From a virus: a stretch of DNA of 29,927 nucleotides. This document shows positions 15,601-22,058 of this stretch, piece after piece. Made by a program: the position numbers and the translations under genes. Positions within the stretch are counted from its first letter, which is position 1, and the number at the start of each line of letters is the position of its first letter. The notes below the pieces were generated by a model. That model had not been told where the DNA came from. It saw only the letters and a program-made list of their open reading frames with translations, and did not search any database. The DNA lies in the IMG/VR virus record IMGVR_UViG_3300042936_000197, positions 1 through 29,927 of that record. The stretch is one strand, 5' to 3'.

Positions 15601-16255
15601 ACTCTTTATCTGCTCCAGGAAACTGGTCTAATCCATTTAATAATGCTATTGTGTAACTTGGGCGATAGTAGAAAGATTTGTTATGGTCATCTATACCGTA
15701 ATAGTCTGCACCATAAACAAACGAATAAATCTCGCCTTTCGGAAAATAATTAAATCTAAAATCTTCGTGCCACAAGAACCTGTCGTCGCCAAAATACTTA
15801 ACCATAAAGTAATCTGGATCTGATTGAAAGTGCTCCCATATATGATGAACAGTCCCATCTTTCCACATCATTACGCTCGAGTTGTAATTACTTAAATACC
15901 GCATGCCATGAGTTTCTCCGACATAATCAGGAAACTCTATATTCTTCCAGTAAGTATACGCTATTGTTGGATAAATGTCAAGGTATTTCCACAGATGATC
16001 AATATTTTTTTGAATACGAATATCTAGATCCAGATAAAGAACATCACCAAATCCTCGTTGACTAAACATCCAAACCTTATACCAGTGACCTTCTATATCA
16101 TCTGGCAACGGCCAAGGAACAACAATTGGATCCAATCCAGTCGGGTCGTCGGTAAAACATACGTATGTATATTTCCTGCCTGTATCTTTGACGATTCTAT
16201 TCACATCATCGGCAGAATATTTTGTGCCATATTTAAGCATTATAATTGTTTTCAT
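15578..16255 (-). CDS. GT-A glycosyltransferase paralogue A2, first gene of the minus-strand operon
   Basis: A 225-residue protein from ATG 16255, with GGAG seven bases upstream on the minus strand. A longer frame to 16345 exists but lacks support and would cross the divergent promoter region. The N-terminus TIIMLKYGTKYSADDVNRI matches the sisters. The Asp-X-Asp is D76-L77-D78 in YLDLDIRIQKNID. The shared block is YNSSVMMW, followed by DDRFLW and IYSFVYG. It is closest to A1 at 13350. It is read away from the fibre genes that begin at 16306. Confidence 0.7.
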   Translation of the reverse strand: MKTIIMLKYGTKYSADDVNRIVKDTGRKYTYVCFTDDPTGLDPIVVPWPLPDDIEGHWYKVWMFSQRGFGDVLYLDLDIRIQKNIDHLWKYLDIYPTIAYTYWKNIEFPDYVGETHGMRYLSNYNSSVMMWKDGTVHHIWEHFQSDPDYFMVKYFGDDRFLWHEDFRFNYFPKGEIYSFVYGADYYGIDDHNKSFYYRPSYTIALLNGLDQFPGADKEYDELRMH

Positions 16256-16269
16256 CACAACTCCAAAAT

Positions 16270-16277
16270 TATAAATA
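16270..16277 (+). promoter_or_regulatory. T4-type late promoter box, plus strand
   Basis: TATAAATA, an exact match to the T4 late -10 element, lies 28 bases before the ATG at 16306 in a short divergent intergenic region. It would drive the fibre gene chain. Family knowledge: such boxes are used by a gp55-type sigma factor. Confidence 0.65.
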
Positions 16278-16287
16278 GTGTCATAGT

Positions 16288-16295
16288 AATTTATA
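16288..16295 (-). promoter_or_regulatory. Possible late promoter box for the minus-strand operon
   Basis: Read on the minus strand this is TATAAATT, a seven of eight match to the late box, 32 bases before the ATG at 16255. A sigma70-like TATAAT (minus, 16273-16268) with a poor -35 is an alternative. Confidence 0.35.
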
Positions 16296-16305
16296 AGGGT
16301 TCCCG

Positions 16306-16635
16306 ATGGCACAAATTCAAAATATCTATATCGACCAAGGAACAACTTTTTCTTTGTCTCTTATGGTAAATGATCAGAACGGGGATCCGAAAGATCTTAC
16401 TGATTATACTGCTGCAGCACAAATGCGCAAATCATATTATACTAATACTTCCGTTAGTTTTACTGCTGAAATTACTTTACCAGAAGATGGTGAAGTTACT
16501 ATTTCATTGACTGCTGTGCAAACATCAGCAATAAAAGCAGGGAGGTATGTGTATGATATTGAAATTACAGGCGAAGGCGAAACGCTACGAGTCCTAGAGG
16601 GTATCGTTGTAATCAATCCAGAGGTAACAAAATAA
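16306..16635 (+). CDS. Small virion protein with a baseplate/fibre adaptor-like N-terminus
   Basis: A 109-residue protein with AAGGG six bases before the ATG. It reads IQNIYIDQGTTFSLSLMV, followed by DLTDYTAAAQMRKSY, then ISLT, KAGRYVYDIEI and LEGIVVINPEVT. This is the layout of a small all-beta domain found in many phage baseplate and fibre operons, BppU N-terminus-like. It is probably an adaptor that holds a fibre on the baseplate. It is the first gene after the late box at 16270 and overlaps the next gene by one base (TAATG). The domain comparison is from memory and the role is inferred. Confidence 0.65.
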   Translation: MAQIQNIYIDQGTTFSLSLMVNDQNGDPKDLTDYTAAAQMRKSYYTNTSVSFTAEITLPEDGEVTISLTAVQTSAIKAGRYVYDIEITGEGETLRVLEGIVVINPEVTK

Positions 16636-16850
16636 TGGCACTAAAAGTTACAGTAGGAACTTCAAATACTATAAATACAAATATAGTAAGTAAAAGAACA
16701 TCAACCAAAATAGAAACGTTGGCAGATGTGGATGTAGACGGTATCCAAGATGGATACACTTTAATTTACAACACTGCTACTAACAAATGGGAAGCAGCAA
16801 ACCCTGCATCTGAAGTGGTATTAGATAATATAGACGGTGGAACGTATTAA
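16635..16850 (+). CDS. Very short fibre-associated protein with C-terminal IDGGTY
   Basis: A 71-residue protein coupled to the gene before (TAATG). The first half is Thr/Asn-rich beta-like. The middle has the common fibre pattern LADVDVDGIQDGYTLIYNTATNKWEA, given here as positions 30-55. It ends NIDGGTY, the same end as the 563-residue fibre downstream. A TATAAATA at 16670-16677 falls inside it and could serve the next gene or be chance. It may be a truncated fibre or an adaptor peptide. Confidence 0.6.
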   Translation: MALKVTVGTSNTINTNIVSKRTSTKIETLADVDVDGIQDGYTLIYNTATNKWEAANPASEVVLDNIDGGTY

Positions 16851-16881
16851 CAACGAAGACAACCAAAAAGGAATAGTCTAA

Positions 16882-18573
16882 ATGTCAACAATTATTCAAA
16901 TTAAAAGAAGTTCAGGTGCAACTGCTCCAACAACAACTGCTCTCCTAGAAGGGGAAATGGCATATGCACAAGACGCAAGCAATAGCGGCGCAAGTGCAAA
17001 ACTATACATTGAATCAGTAGAAGGCGGAACTGCAGCAATTCATGCTGTTGGCGGTAAATATTTCACAGACAAGGTTGATGCTCGTCTTATCGACGCAACA
17101 TCATCAGTTGGTGGTAAAGCAACCTTTGCTGAAGGAACAGATAACGGTTCCAACAAAGTAACTCTAAAGGCACCAGATACTCTTGCCGCTGATCTTACTC
17201 TGATTCTTCCAACCGCAGACGGTACAAACGGTCAGATCCTTACCACAAACGGTTCAGGTCAACTCGCATTCTCGTCACCGGCTTCGTCCTCGTTCACACT
17301 AAGTGACAACCAAGGAACTCCTAATACAGATACCTTCACAACTGGCGGAACTCTGACTTTTGCTGGTTCAGCCGGTGTTAAGACAACAGTTTCAGACAAC
17401 CAAGTTGCTATCGCTGCTGATATTACTGGTGCTACTGCTCTGACATCACTTGCTGATGCAGACGAATTCCTTGTTTATGATGCTTCGGCAACTGCAAACA
17501 AGAAGATTACTGCTGAAGATATTGGCGATTACATCTATGCTGCCGTTTCTGGCGACATTACAATCAGTGAATCAGGTGTTGCCTCGATTGCTGCCAACTC
17601 GGTTGCTCTTGGAACCGACACAACTGGTAACTATGTTGCTACTGTTGCTGGAACTGCAAACCAAGTTACTATCACAGGTTCAGGTTCTGAAGATGCTGGT
17701 GTAACTGTTGCTCTTACAGAAAACGTTACTCTTGTTGGTGACCTAACAGTTGGTGGTAACGACATTAAGGCAAATGGCGGAACTACTTCTATCACTCTTT
17801 CGGGTGCGGATGTTTCGGTTGCTGGTGACCTAACAGTTACTGGAAACGACATTAAGTCATCTTCTGCTACTGCTCTTACACTTGACGGTGCAAACGTTGC
17901 TGTTGCTGGCGATCTTACCGTAACTGGTAATGACATTAAGTCATCTTCTGCTACTGCCCTTACACTTGACGGTGCTAACGTTACTGTTGCTGGTGATCTA
18001 ACTGTTGGTGGTAATGACATTAAGGCATCTGACGGAACTACTGCTCTTACACTTTCGGGTGCTAACGTTACTGTTGCAGGAAACCTAACAGTTTCGGGAA
18101 CAACAACTACTGTTAACTCGACAACTCTAACTGTTACCGATCCTCTCGTATTCGTTGGTAACGACAACAATGCAACCGACGCAGTTGACATCGGTCTGTT
18201 CGGTATGTATGATACCAGCGGTTCGCTAGACCTTTACTCAGGTATCTTCCGCGATGCTTCGGACGGTAAGTGGAGACTCTTCAAGGATTCACAAGCTGCT
18301 CCAACCACAACTGTTAACACAGCGGCAACTGGTTACACCATTGCTACTCTTGTTGCTAACCTTGAAGGCGGAACTGTTTCGTCGCTTGCTTCAGCAATCA
18401 CTGTTCCAAACGGTGGTACTGGTGCGGCAACGTTTACTGCTAACGGTGTTATGTTCGGTAATGGTACTTCTGCGCTCGGAGTTACCGCTGCGGGAACTGC
18501 GGGTCAAGTTCTTCTATCTGGTGGTTCAGGTGCTGCTCCTTCGTTCGGTAATATCGACGGTGGAACATACTAA
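16882..18573 (+). CDS. Tail fibre with Mtd-like N-terminus and 28-residue repeats
   Basis: A 563-residue protein; AAAAGGA precedes the ATG. The N-terminus STIIQIKRSSGATAP...LLEGEMAYA resembles the N-terminal attachment domain of the major tropism determinant (Mtd) family. Residues 284 to about 397 are four tandem 28-29 residue units of the pattern VAGDLTVTGNDIK, ending TLDGANV, with a fifth degenerate unit leading into NLTVSGTTTTVNS. After the repeats come a beta-rich region with FRDASDGKWRLF and the common fibre motif VPNGGTGAATFTANGVMFGNG. The C-terminus is NIDGGTY. A trimeric tail fibre is likely. No variable-protein/retroelement pair is visible nearby. The gene is followed by a strong stem-loop. 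Confidence 0.8.
   Translation: MSTIIQIKRSSGATAPTTTALLEGEMAYAQDASNSGASAKLYIESVEGGTAAIHAVGGKYFTDKVDARLIDATSSVGGKATFAEGTDNGSNKVTLKAPDTLAADLTLILPTADGTNGQILTTNGSGQLAFSSPASSSFTLSDNQGTPNTDTFTTGGTLTFAGSAGVKTTVSDNQVAIAADITGATALTSLADADEFLVYDASATANKKITAEDIGDYIYAAVSGDITISESGVASIAANSVALGTDTTGNYVATVAGTANQVTITGSGSEDAGVTVALTENVTLVGDLTVGGNDIKANGGTTSITLSGADVSVAGDLTVTGNDIKSSSATALTLDGANVAVAGDLTVTGNDIKSSSATALTLDGANVTVAGDLTVGGNDIKASDGTTALTLSGANVTVAGNLTVSGTTTTVNSTTLTVTDPLVFVGNDNNATDAVDIGLFGMYDTSGSLDLYSGIFRDASDGKWRLFKDSQAAPTTTVNTAATGYTIATLVANLEGGTVSSLASAITVPNGGTGAATFTANGVMFGNGTSALGVTAAGTAGQVLLSGGSGAAPSFGNIDGGTY
17731..18072 (+). repeat. Four tandem 84-87 bp repeats in the tail fibre gene
   Basis: Units start at 17731, 17818, 17902 and 17986 (29, 28, 28 and 29 residues). 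The second and third are almost identical at the DNA level. A partial fifth copy starts at 18073. Confidence 0.85.
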
Positions 18574-18579
18574 TAAATA
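18572..18579 (+). promoter_or_regulatory. Late promoter-like box overlapping a stop codon
   Basis: AATAAATA is a seven of eight match to the late box and shares bases with the TAA stop at 18571-18573. Transcription would begin near the base of the following stem-loop and read the coiled-coil gene at 18629. Confidence 0.4.
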
Positions 18580-18587
18580 GATAAGAA

Positions 18588-18610
18588 TGGGGTGGGACAA
18601 TCCCACCCCA
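18588..18610 (+). terminator. Strong GC-rich stem-loop (terminator or mRNA end structure)
   Basis: TGGGGTGGGA at 18588-18597 pairs perfectly with TCCCACCCCA at 18601-18610 across a three-base CAA loop: ten base pairs. It is not followed by a T-run (next bases ACTTTG), so it may be an RNA-processing or stabilising structure rather than a simple terminator. It lies between a long fibre gene and the gene at 18629, leaving the GGAG at 18618 free. Confidence 0.6.
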
Positions 18611-18628
18611 ACTTTGTGGAGATACATA

Positions 18629-18910
18629 ATGGACCAAACAAAATTTATTAACTCGTATATTGCCAATCTTGCAGAACGACTGAAGGCGTTAACACTTGAT
18701 AATATCATGCTGAGTACACAACTTACCATGGCAAATGAAACGGTAGCAGATCTTACGCAGAAAAATCAAATTCTGGAGCACGAAAAGAATCAACCAAAAC
18801 CCAATGGGAATTATGTTGACCTTGAAGGCAGTTTGGCGTTTGGCACCTCTGAAGAGTATTCTATCGGGGAAGAGGATTTAGATGTCGACAATAGTACAGA
18901 TAAAGCGTAG
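18629..18910 (+). CDS. Small coiled-coil protein of unknown function
   Basis: A 93-residue protein. ATG at 18629 is chosen because GGAG at 18618-18621 is seven bases upstream; an in-frame ATG at 18587 lies at the foot of the stem-loop. Residues about 1-55 are a predicted helix or coiled coil (NLAERLKALTLDNIMLSTQL), then a Pro/Asn break, then an acidic C-terminus (EEYSIGEEDLDVDN). It overlaps the next gene by 29 bases. Function unknown; size and shape suggest a small chaperone or trimerisation aid for the neighbouring fibres, which is inference. Confidence 0.65.
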   Translation: MDQTKFINSYIANLAERLKALTLDNIMLSTQLTMANETVADLTQKNQILEHEKNQPKPNGNYVDLEGSLAFGTSEEYSIGEEDLDVDNSTDKA

Positions 18911-19232
18911 TGAGACTCCTGGAGCAGCACCAACTGGTGTAGATCTAGCGATTGGCGAACTCGCTGTTAATTTAGTAGACAAGAAAATTTACTCTAAAAA
19001 GACCGACGGAACAGTTGTTGGTCTCGGCGGAGTCGCAGTAAATGATGGTGGGGCGGATGCGGGGGTGACGACCATCTCTTTCGCGGACACCATCTTCGGG
19101 GATTTCGTTGTTGATACCACAACAACTCCAGGTGTCGCGGTCGTTCGCCTAAATCAAAACGCAGATTTAGATTATGGTCTTATTACCGACAATGTTTTTG
19201 AGTACAACTCGATCGATTATGGGAGCATCTGA
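18882..19232 (+). CDS. Short Mtd_N-like fibre protein
   Basis: A 116-residue protein starting 29 bases inside the previous gene, with GAGGA upstream of the ATG. N-terminus STIVQIKRSETPGAAP...AIGELAVNLVDKKIYSKKTDG is the Mtd-type attachment segment, very close to that of the gene at 20820. The remainder is a small beta-rich region and it ends YNSIDYGSI. It has no long shaft or receptor domain, so it may be an adaptor subunit. It overlaps the next start by one base (TGATG). Confidence 0.65.
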   Translation: MSTIVQIKRSETPGAAPTGVDLAIGELAVNLVDKKIYSKKTDGTVVGLGGVAVNDGGADAGVTTISFADTIFGDFVVDTTTTPGVAVVRLNQNADLDYGLITDNVFEYNSIDYGSI

Positions 19233-19438
19233 TGGCAGCAAGAGTCAAACTGAGAAGAGGTACTTCCACCCAACACAATACCTTTACGGGCGCTGAAGCG
19301 GAGATTACCATAGACACTACAAACAATACGATAAGAGTGCATGATGGTTCGACTGCTGGTGGACATGAGTTGTTAAAGAACACTCTAGCAAATATCAAGG
19401 ACGGTGCCATTCTAGATGGTGGAACATATACTACCTAA
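19232..19438 (+). CDS. Very short Mtd_N-like protein with C-terminal DGGTY tag
   Basis: A 68-residue protein coupled to the previous gene (TGATG). Its N-terminal 45 residues (VKLRRGTSTQHNTFTGAEAE, then ITIDTTNNTIRVHDG) align with the start of the 451-residue fibre that follows. After that it goes straight to AILDGGTYTT. It looks like the attachment domain of the next fibre fused to the end tag used in other fibres here, with no shaft between. Either it is a true mini-protein or the remnant of a deletion. Confidence 0.6.
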   Translation: MAARVKLRRGTSTQHNTFTGAEAEITIDTTNNTIRVHDGSTAGGHELLKNTLANIKDGAILDGGTYTT

Positions 19439-19441
19439 ATA
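19434..19441 (+). promoter_or_regulatory. Weak late promoter-like box overlapping a stop codon
   Basis: CCTAAATA is a six of eight match to the late box and contains the TAA stop at 19436-19438. It also contains CTAAATA, a motif I recall as a middle promoter element in cyanomyoviruses. It lies upstream of the fibre at 19462. Confidence 0.3.
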
Positions 19442-19461
19442 GGGTGGATTAGGAGATAAAA

Positions 19462-20817
19462 ATGGCAACGATTTTACAACTTAGAAGAGGAACTACCGTT
19501 CAGCACTCAACCTTTACGGGTGCTGTTGGTGAAGTCACTGTCGACACAACAAAAGATACTGTAGTTGTTCATGATGGTACCACTGCTGGTGGCAAACCTC
19601 TGGCAACTGAAGCATATGTTACTTCAGCAATTCAGACTAAAGATAACAGTGACGAAATCACAGAAGGTTCAACAAACCTCTACTTTACAACTACCAGAGC
19701 AAGAGATGCATTTAGCGCAAGCACAGGTATTAGTATTACTAGTGGCGCAATTTCATCCACCATTACTCAATATACAGATGCTCTTGCCCGTGGTGCTGTA
19801 TCTGTAACTGACTCTGGTGGTGATGGTTCACTAGCATATAACAGTTCGACGGGTGTAATTACTTATACTGGTCCAAGTGCAACAGATGTTCGCGCTCATA
19901 TCAGCGCTGGAACTGGTGTTACTATTACCAGCGGTCAAATTGCTATTGGTCAGGCAGTTGGGACTGCATCTAATGTTACTTTTAATGATGTCACGGTAAG
20001 CGGCAATCTAACTGTTTCTGGAACCACAACTACAGTAAATACCGAAACAATCAATCTTGCTGATAATATCATTACTTTAAATAGTAACGAAGCGGGAACT
20101 CCTTCACAAAATGCTGGTATCGAAGTCGAACGTGGTACTTCTACTAATGTTGCATTTCAGTGGAATGAAACCAGTGATGTCTGGGAATACACAGTAGATG
20201 GCACCAACTATATTCCAGTTGTTGGCACTACAGCAACGCAAACTCTTACAAACAAGACTCTAACAAGTCCTGTAATTGGTAGTATTGTTAACACTGGTAC
20301 GCTGACTTTACCAACAAGCACGGATACACTGGTCGGACGTGCTACTACTGATACATTAACCAATAAAACAATCAGTGGTGCATCAAATACCCTATCGAAT
20401 ATCGGCAATGCTTCTCTAACAAATAGCAAAGTCACAATTGGTTCGACAGATGTAAGTCTTGGCGGAACTGTAACAACCTTTGCTGGATTGACTTCGGTCA
20501 CTTCAACTGCATTCGTGGGCGCTCTCACAGGTAATGCGTCATCCGTAACTAACGGTGTCTATACTACTGATACTAGTTCAGTTACCAATACGATGCTTGC
20601 TGGTTCAATTGCTAATAATAAACTAGCAAACAGCGCAATCACTTTAGCAGGAACTGCAGTTTCTCTGGGTGGATCGTTTACCGCTACGAATATGCTTGAT
20701 GCAATTAAAACCGTTGATGGTACTGGATCTGGTCTAGATGCGGATCTTCTTGACGGAAACTCAAGCGCATATTTCAGAATCAATATCTATGATGCAGCAG
20801 GAACTCTATTGAATTAA
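19462..20817 (+). CDS. Tail fibre protein with Mtd-like N-terminus
   Basis: A 451-residue protein with AGGAG six bases before the ATG. N-terminus ATILQLRRGTTVQHSTFTGA and VVVHDGTTAGGKPLATEAYV is the Mtd-type attachment region. A central part shares NLTVSGTTTTVN with the 563-residue fibre, followed by WEYTVDGTNYIPV and LTNKTLTSPVIG repeats common in phage fibres. Near the end is the fibre motif LDADLLDGNSSAYFR and the last residues are IYDAAGTLLN. The whole chain is Thr/Ser/Asn/Gly-rich, as expected for a beta-structured trimeric fibre. Receptor unknown. Confidence 0.75.
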   Translation: MATILQLRRGTTVQHSTFTGAVGEVTVDTTKDTVVVHDGTTAGGKPLATEAYVTSAIQTKDNSDEITEGSTNLYFTTTRARDAFSASTGISITSGAISSTITQYTDALARGAVSVTDSGGDGSLAYNSSTGVITYTGPSATDVRAHISAGTGVTITSGQIAIGQAVGTASNVTFNDVTVSGNLTVSGTTTTVNTETINLADNIITLNSNEAGTPSQNAGIEVERGTSTNVAFQWNETSDVWEYTVDGTNYIPVVGTTATQTLTNKTLTSPVIGSIVNTGTLTLPTSTDTLVGRATTDTLTNKTISGASNTLSNIGNASLTNSKVTIGSTDVSLGGTVTTFAGLTSVTSTAFVGALTGNASSVTNGVYTTDTSSVTNTMLAGSIANNKLANSAITLAGTAVSLGGSFTATNMLDAIKTVDGTGSGLDADLLDGNSSAYFRINIYDAAGTLLN

Positions 20818-20819
20818 TT

Positions 20820-21062
20820 ATGACAACAGTAATCCAACTCAAAAGAAGTGAAACTTCTAATGCAGTCCCCACCGCAGGACAAATTGCAGTCGGAGAACTT
20901 GCAGTAAACTTAGCAGACGGAACATTATATTCTAAAAAAACCGACGGAAGTATTATCGAAGTCGGTGGATATAATCCAGATTTCTTTACTATTCCAGGAA
21001 CAATCGATTTAGGCGATCTTGCAGGGGTAGATCCTACAGTGTATGACATGGGATCATTATAA
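20820..21062 (+). CDS. Very short Mtd_N-like protein
   Basis: An 80-residue protein two bases after the previous stop, without a clear ribosome site of its own. N-terminus TTVIQLKRSETSNAVP...AVGELAVNLADGTLYSKKTDG is near-identical in plan to the gene at 18882. Then a short linker leads to the end VYDMGSL. Its stop codon lies inside the late promoter box for gp13. With the genes at 18882 and 19232 it makes three short Mtd-type stubs in one region; probably fibre adaptors. Confidence 0.6.
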   Translation: MTTVIQLKRSETSNAVPTAGQIAVGELAVNLADGTLYSKKTDGSIIEVGGYNPDFFTIPGTIDLGDLAGVDPTVYDMGSL

Positions 21063-21065
21063 ATA
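21058..21065 (+). promoter_or_regulatory. Late promoter box for the neck genes, overlapping a stop codon
   Basis: Exact TATAAATA containing the TAA stop (21060-21062) of the preceding gene, 21 bases before the gp13 ATG. Confidence 0.7.
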
Positions 21066-21086
21066 GTCCGAAATAGAGGATAACAA

Positions 21087-22055
21087 ATGACCATTTCATC
21101 CAGACAAGGACTAATTGATTACTGCCTTCGTAGACTTGGGTTTCCAGTAATTGAAATTAATGTCGACGAAGATCAAATAGAAGATCGTGTCGATGATGCA
21201 CTACAGTATTTTCAAGAATACCATTTCGATGGTGTTGAAAGAACTTATCTGAAGCATCAAATCACGGGCAACACTCTCAAATTTAGTGGACTAAGTTCTC
21301 CGTCATTTGAACTCGGCGAAAAAATCGTCGGGGAAACATCAGGTGCATCTTGTTATTTACTTTCGCTTAATGGAACTACTGCCACAACTGATACGACAAA
21401 GGGTGTATTCCAAGCAGGTGAAAATGTAACTGGTCTTACTTCAGGGTTCACTCGCGCACTTGCGACGACAAACTTCTATACTCCAGGTGATGTAGATAAA
21501 CAATATATTCCTATTCCAGACTCAGTAATTGGCATCATCAAGATGTTCAATTTCAATGCTCCTGGAGATGGTATGGAAAATCCAAATAACATGTTCAACT
21601 TGGTCTATCAATTTAGACTTAACGACATGTATAATCTTTTGGCAGCAGACCTTATCTACTATGCGCAAGTTAAAACAACTCTGCAAATGTATGACCAGAT
21701 TTTTCCTGGACAGCGTTCGATTAGGTTCAACAGAAAAACAGATAAACTTTATATCGACGTAAATTGGAACGATACTTTCCAAGTCGGTGACCACATTATC
21801 GTCGAGTGTTATCGTATTCTAGATCCATCAGAATATACTAAAGTCTATAATGACATGTTCTTGAAAATGTATACCACTGCATTGATTAAACGTCAATGGG
21901 GTGAGAACATGAAGAAGTTCGGTGGAATCCAACTTCCAGGTGGTGTTGTTCTAAACGGTCAACAAGTCTATGACGAAGCAGTCGACGAGATTAAACAAAT
22001 CGAAAACGAAATGCAACTCAAGTCGGAACTTCCTGTCGATTTTTATACAGGATAA
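21087..22055 (+). CDS. 13: Neck protein gp13
   Basis: A 322-residue protein with AGAGGA six bases upstream of the ATG. T4 gp13 is about 309 residues; it forms the neck with gp14 and joins the packaged head to the tail. The start SSRQGLIDYCLRRLGFPVIEINVDEDQIEDRVDDALQ (positions 4-40), the middle (LNDMYNLLAADLIYYAQVK) and the end (KRQWGENMKKFGGIQLPGG) are typical. Residues about 70-132 are an extra beta-rich insert with two copies of a G-E-x-V-x-G-x-TSG pattern, apparently displayed on the neck. It is followed directly by gp14. Confidence 0.93.
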   Translation: MTISSRQGLIDYCLRRLGFPVIEINVDEDQIEDRVDDALQYFQEYHFDGVERTYLKHQITGNTLKFSGLSSPSFELGEKIVGETSGASCYLLSLNGTTATTDTTKGVFQAGENVTGLTSGFTRALATTNFYTPGDVDKQYIPIPDSVIGIIKMFNFNAPGDGMENPNNMFNLVYQFRLNDMYNLLAADLIYYAQVKTTLQMYDQIFPGQRSIRFNRKTDKLYIDVNWNDTFQVGDHIIVECYRILDPSEYTKVYNDMFLKMYTTALIKRQWGENMKKFGGIQLPGGVVLNGQQVYDEAVDEIKQIENEMQLKSELPVDFYTG

Positions 22056-22058
22056 TAG

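Noticed and set aside
12095-16255. Insertion sequence or transposon as the source of the island
   Set aside because: No transposase, inverted terminal repeats or target duplication could be found at the edges.
16256-16345. N-terminal extension of the minus-strand glycosyltransferase to 16345
   Set aside because: It would cross the divergent promoter region and the start of the fibre gene. ATG at 16255 has a ribosome site and aligns with the sister genes.
18587-18628. ATG at 18587 as the start of the small coiled-coil gene
   Set aside because: It would place the start in the foot of a ten-base-pair stem-loop without a ribosome site; ATG 18629 has GGAG at ideal spacing.
16882-21062. Diversity-generating retroelement, considered because of the Mtd-like domains
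   Set aside because: No reverse transcriptase, no C-type-lectin variable domain and no template/variable repeat pair were seen in the window.
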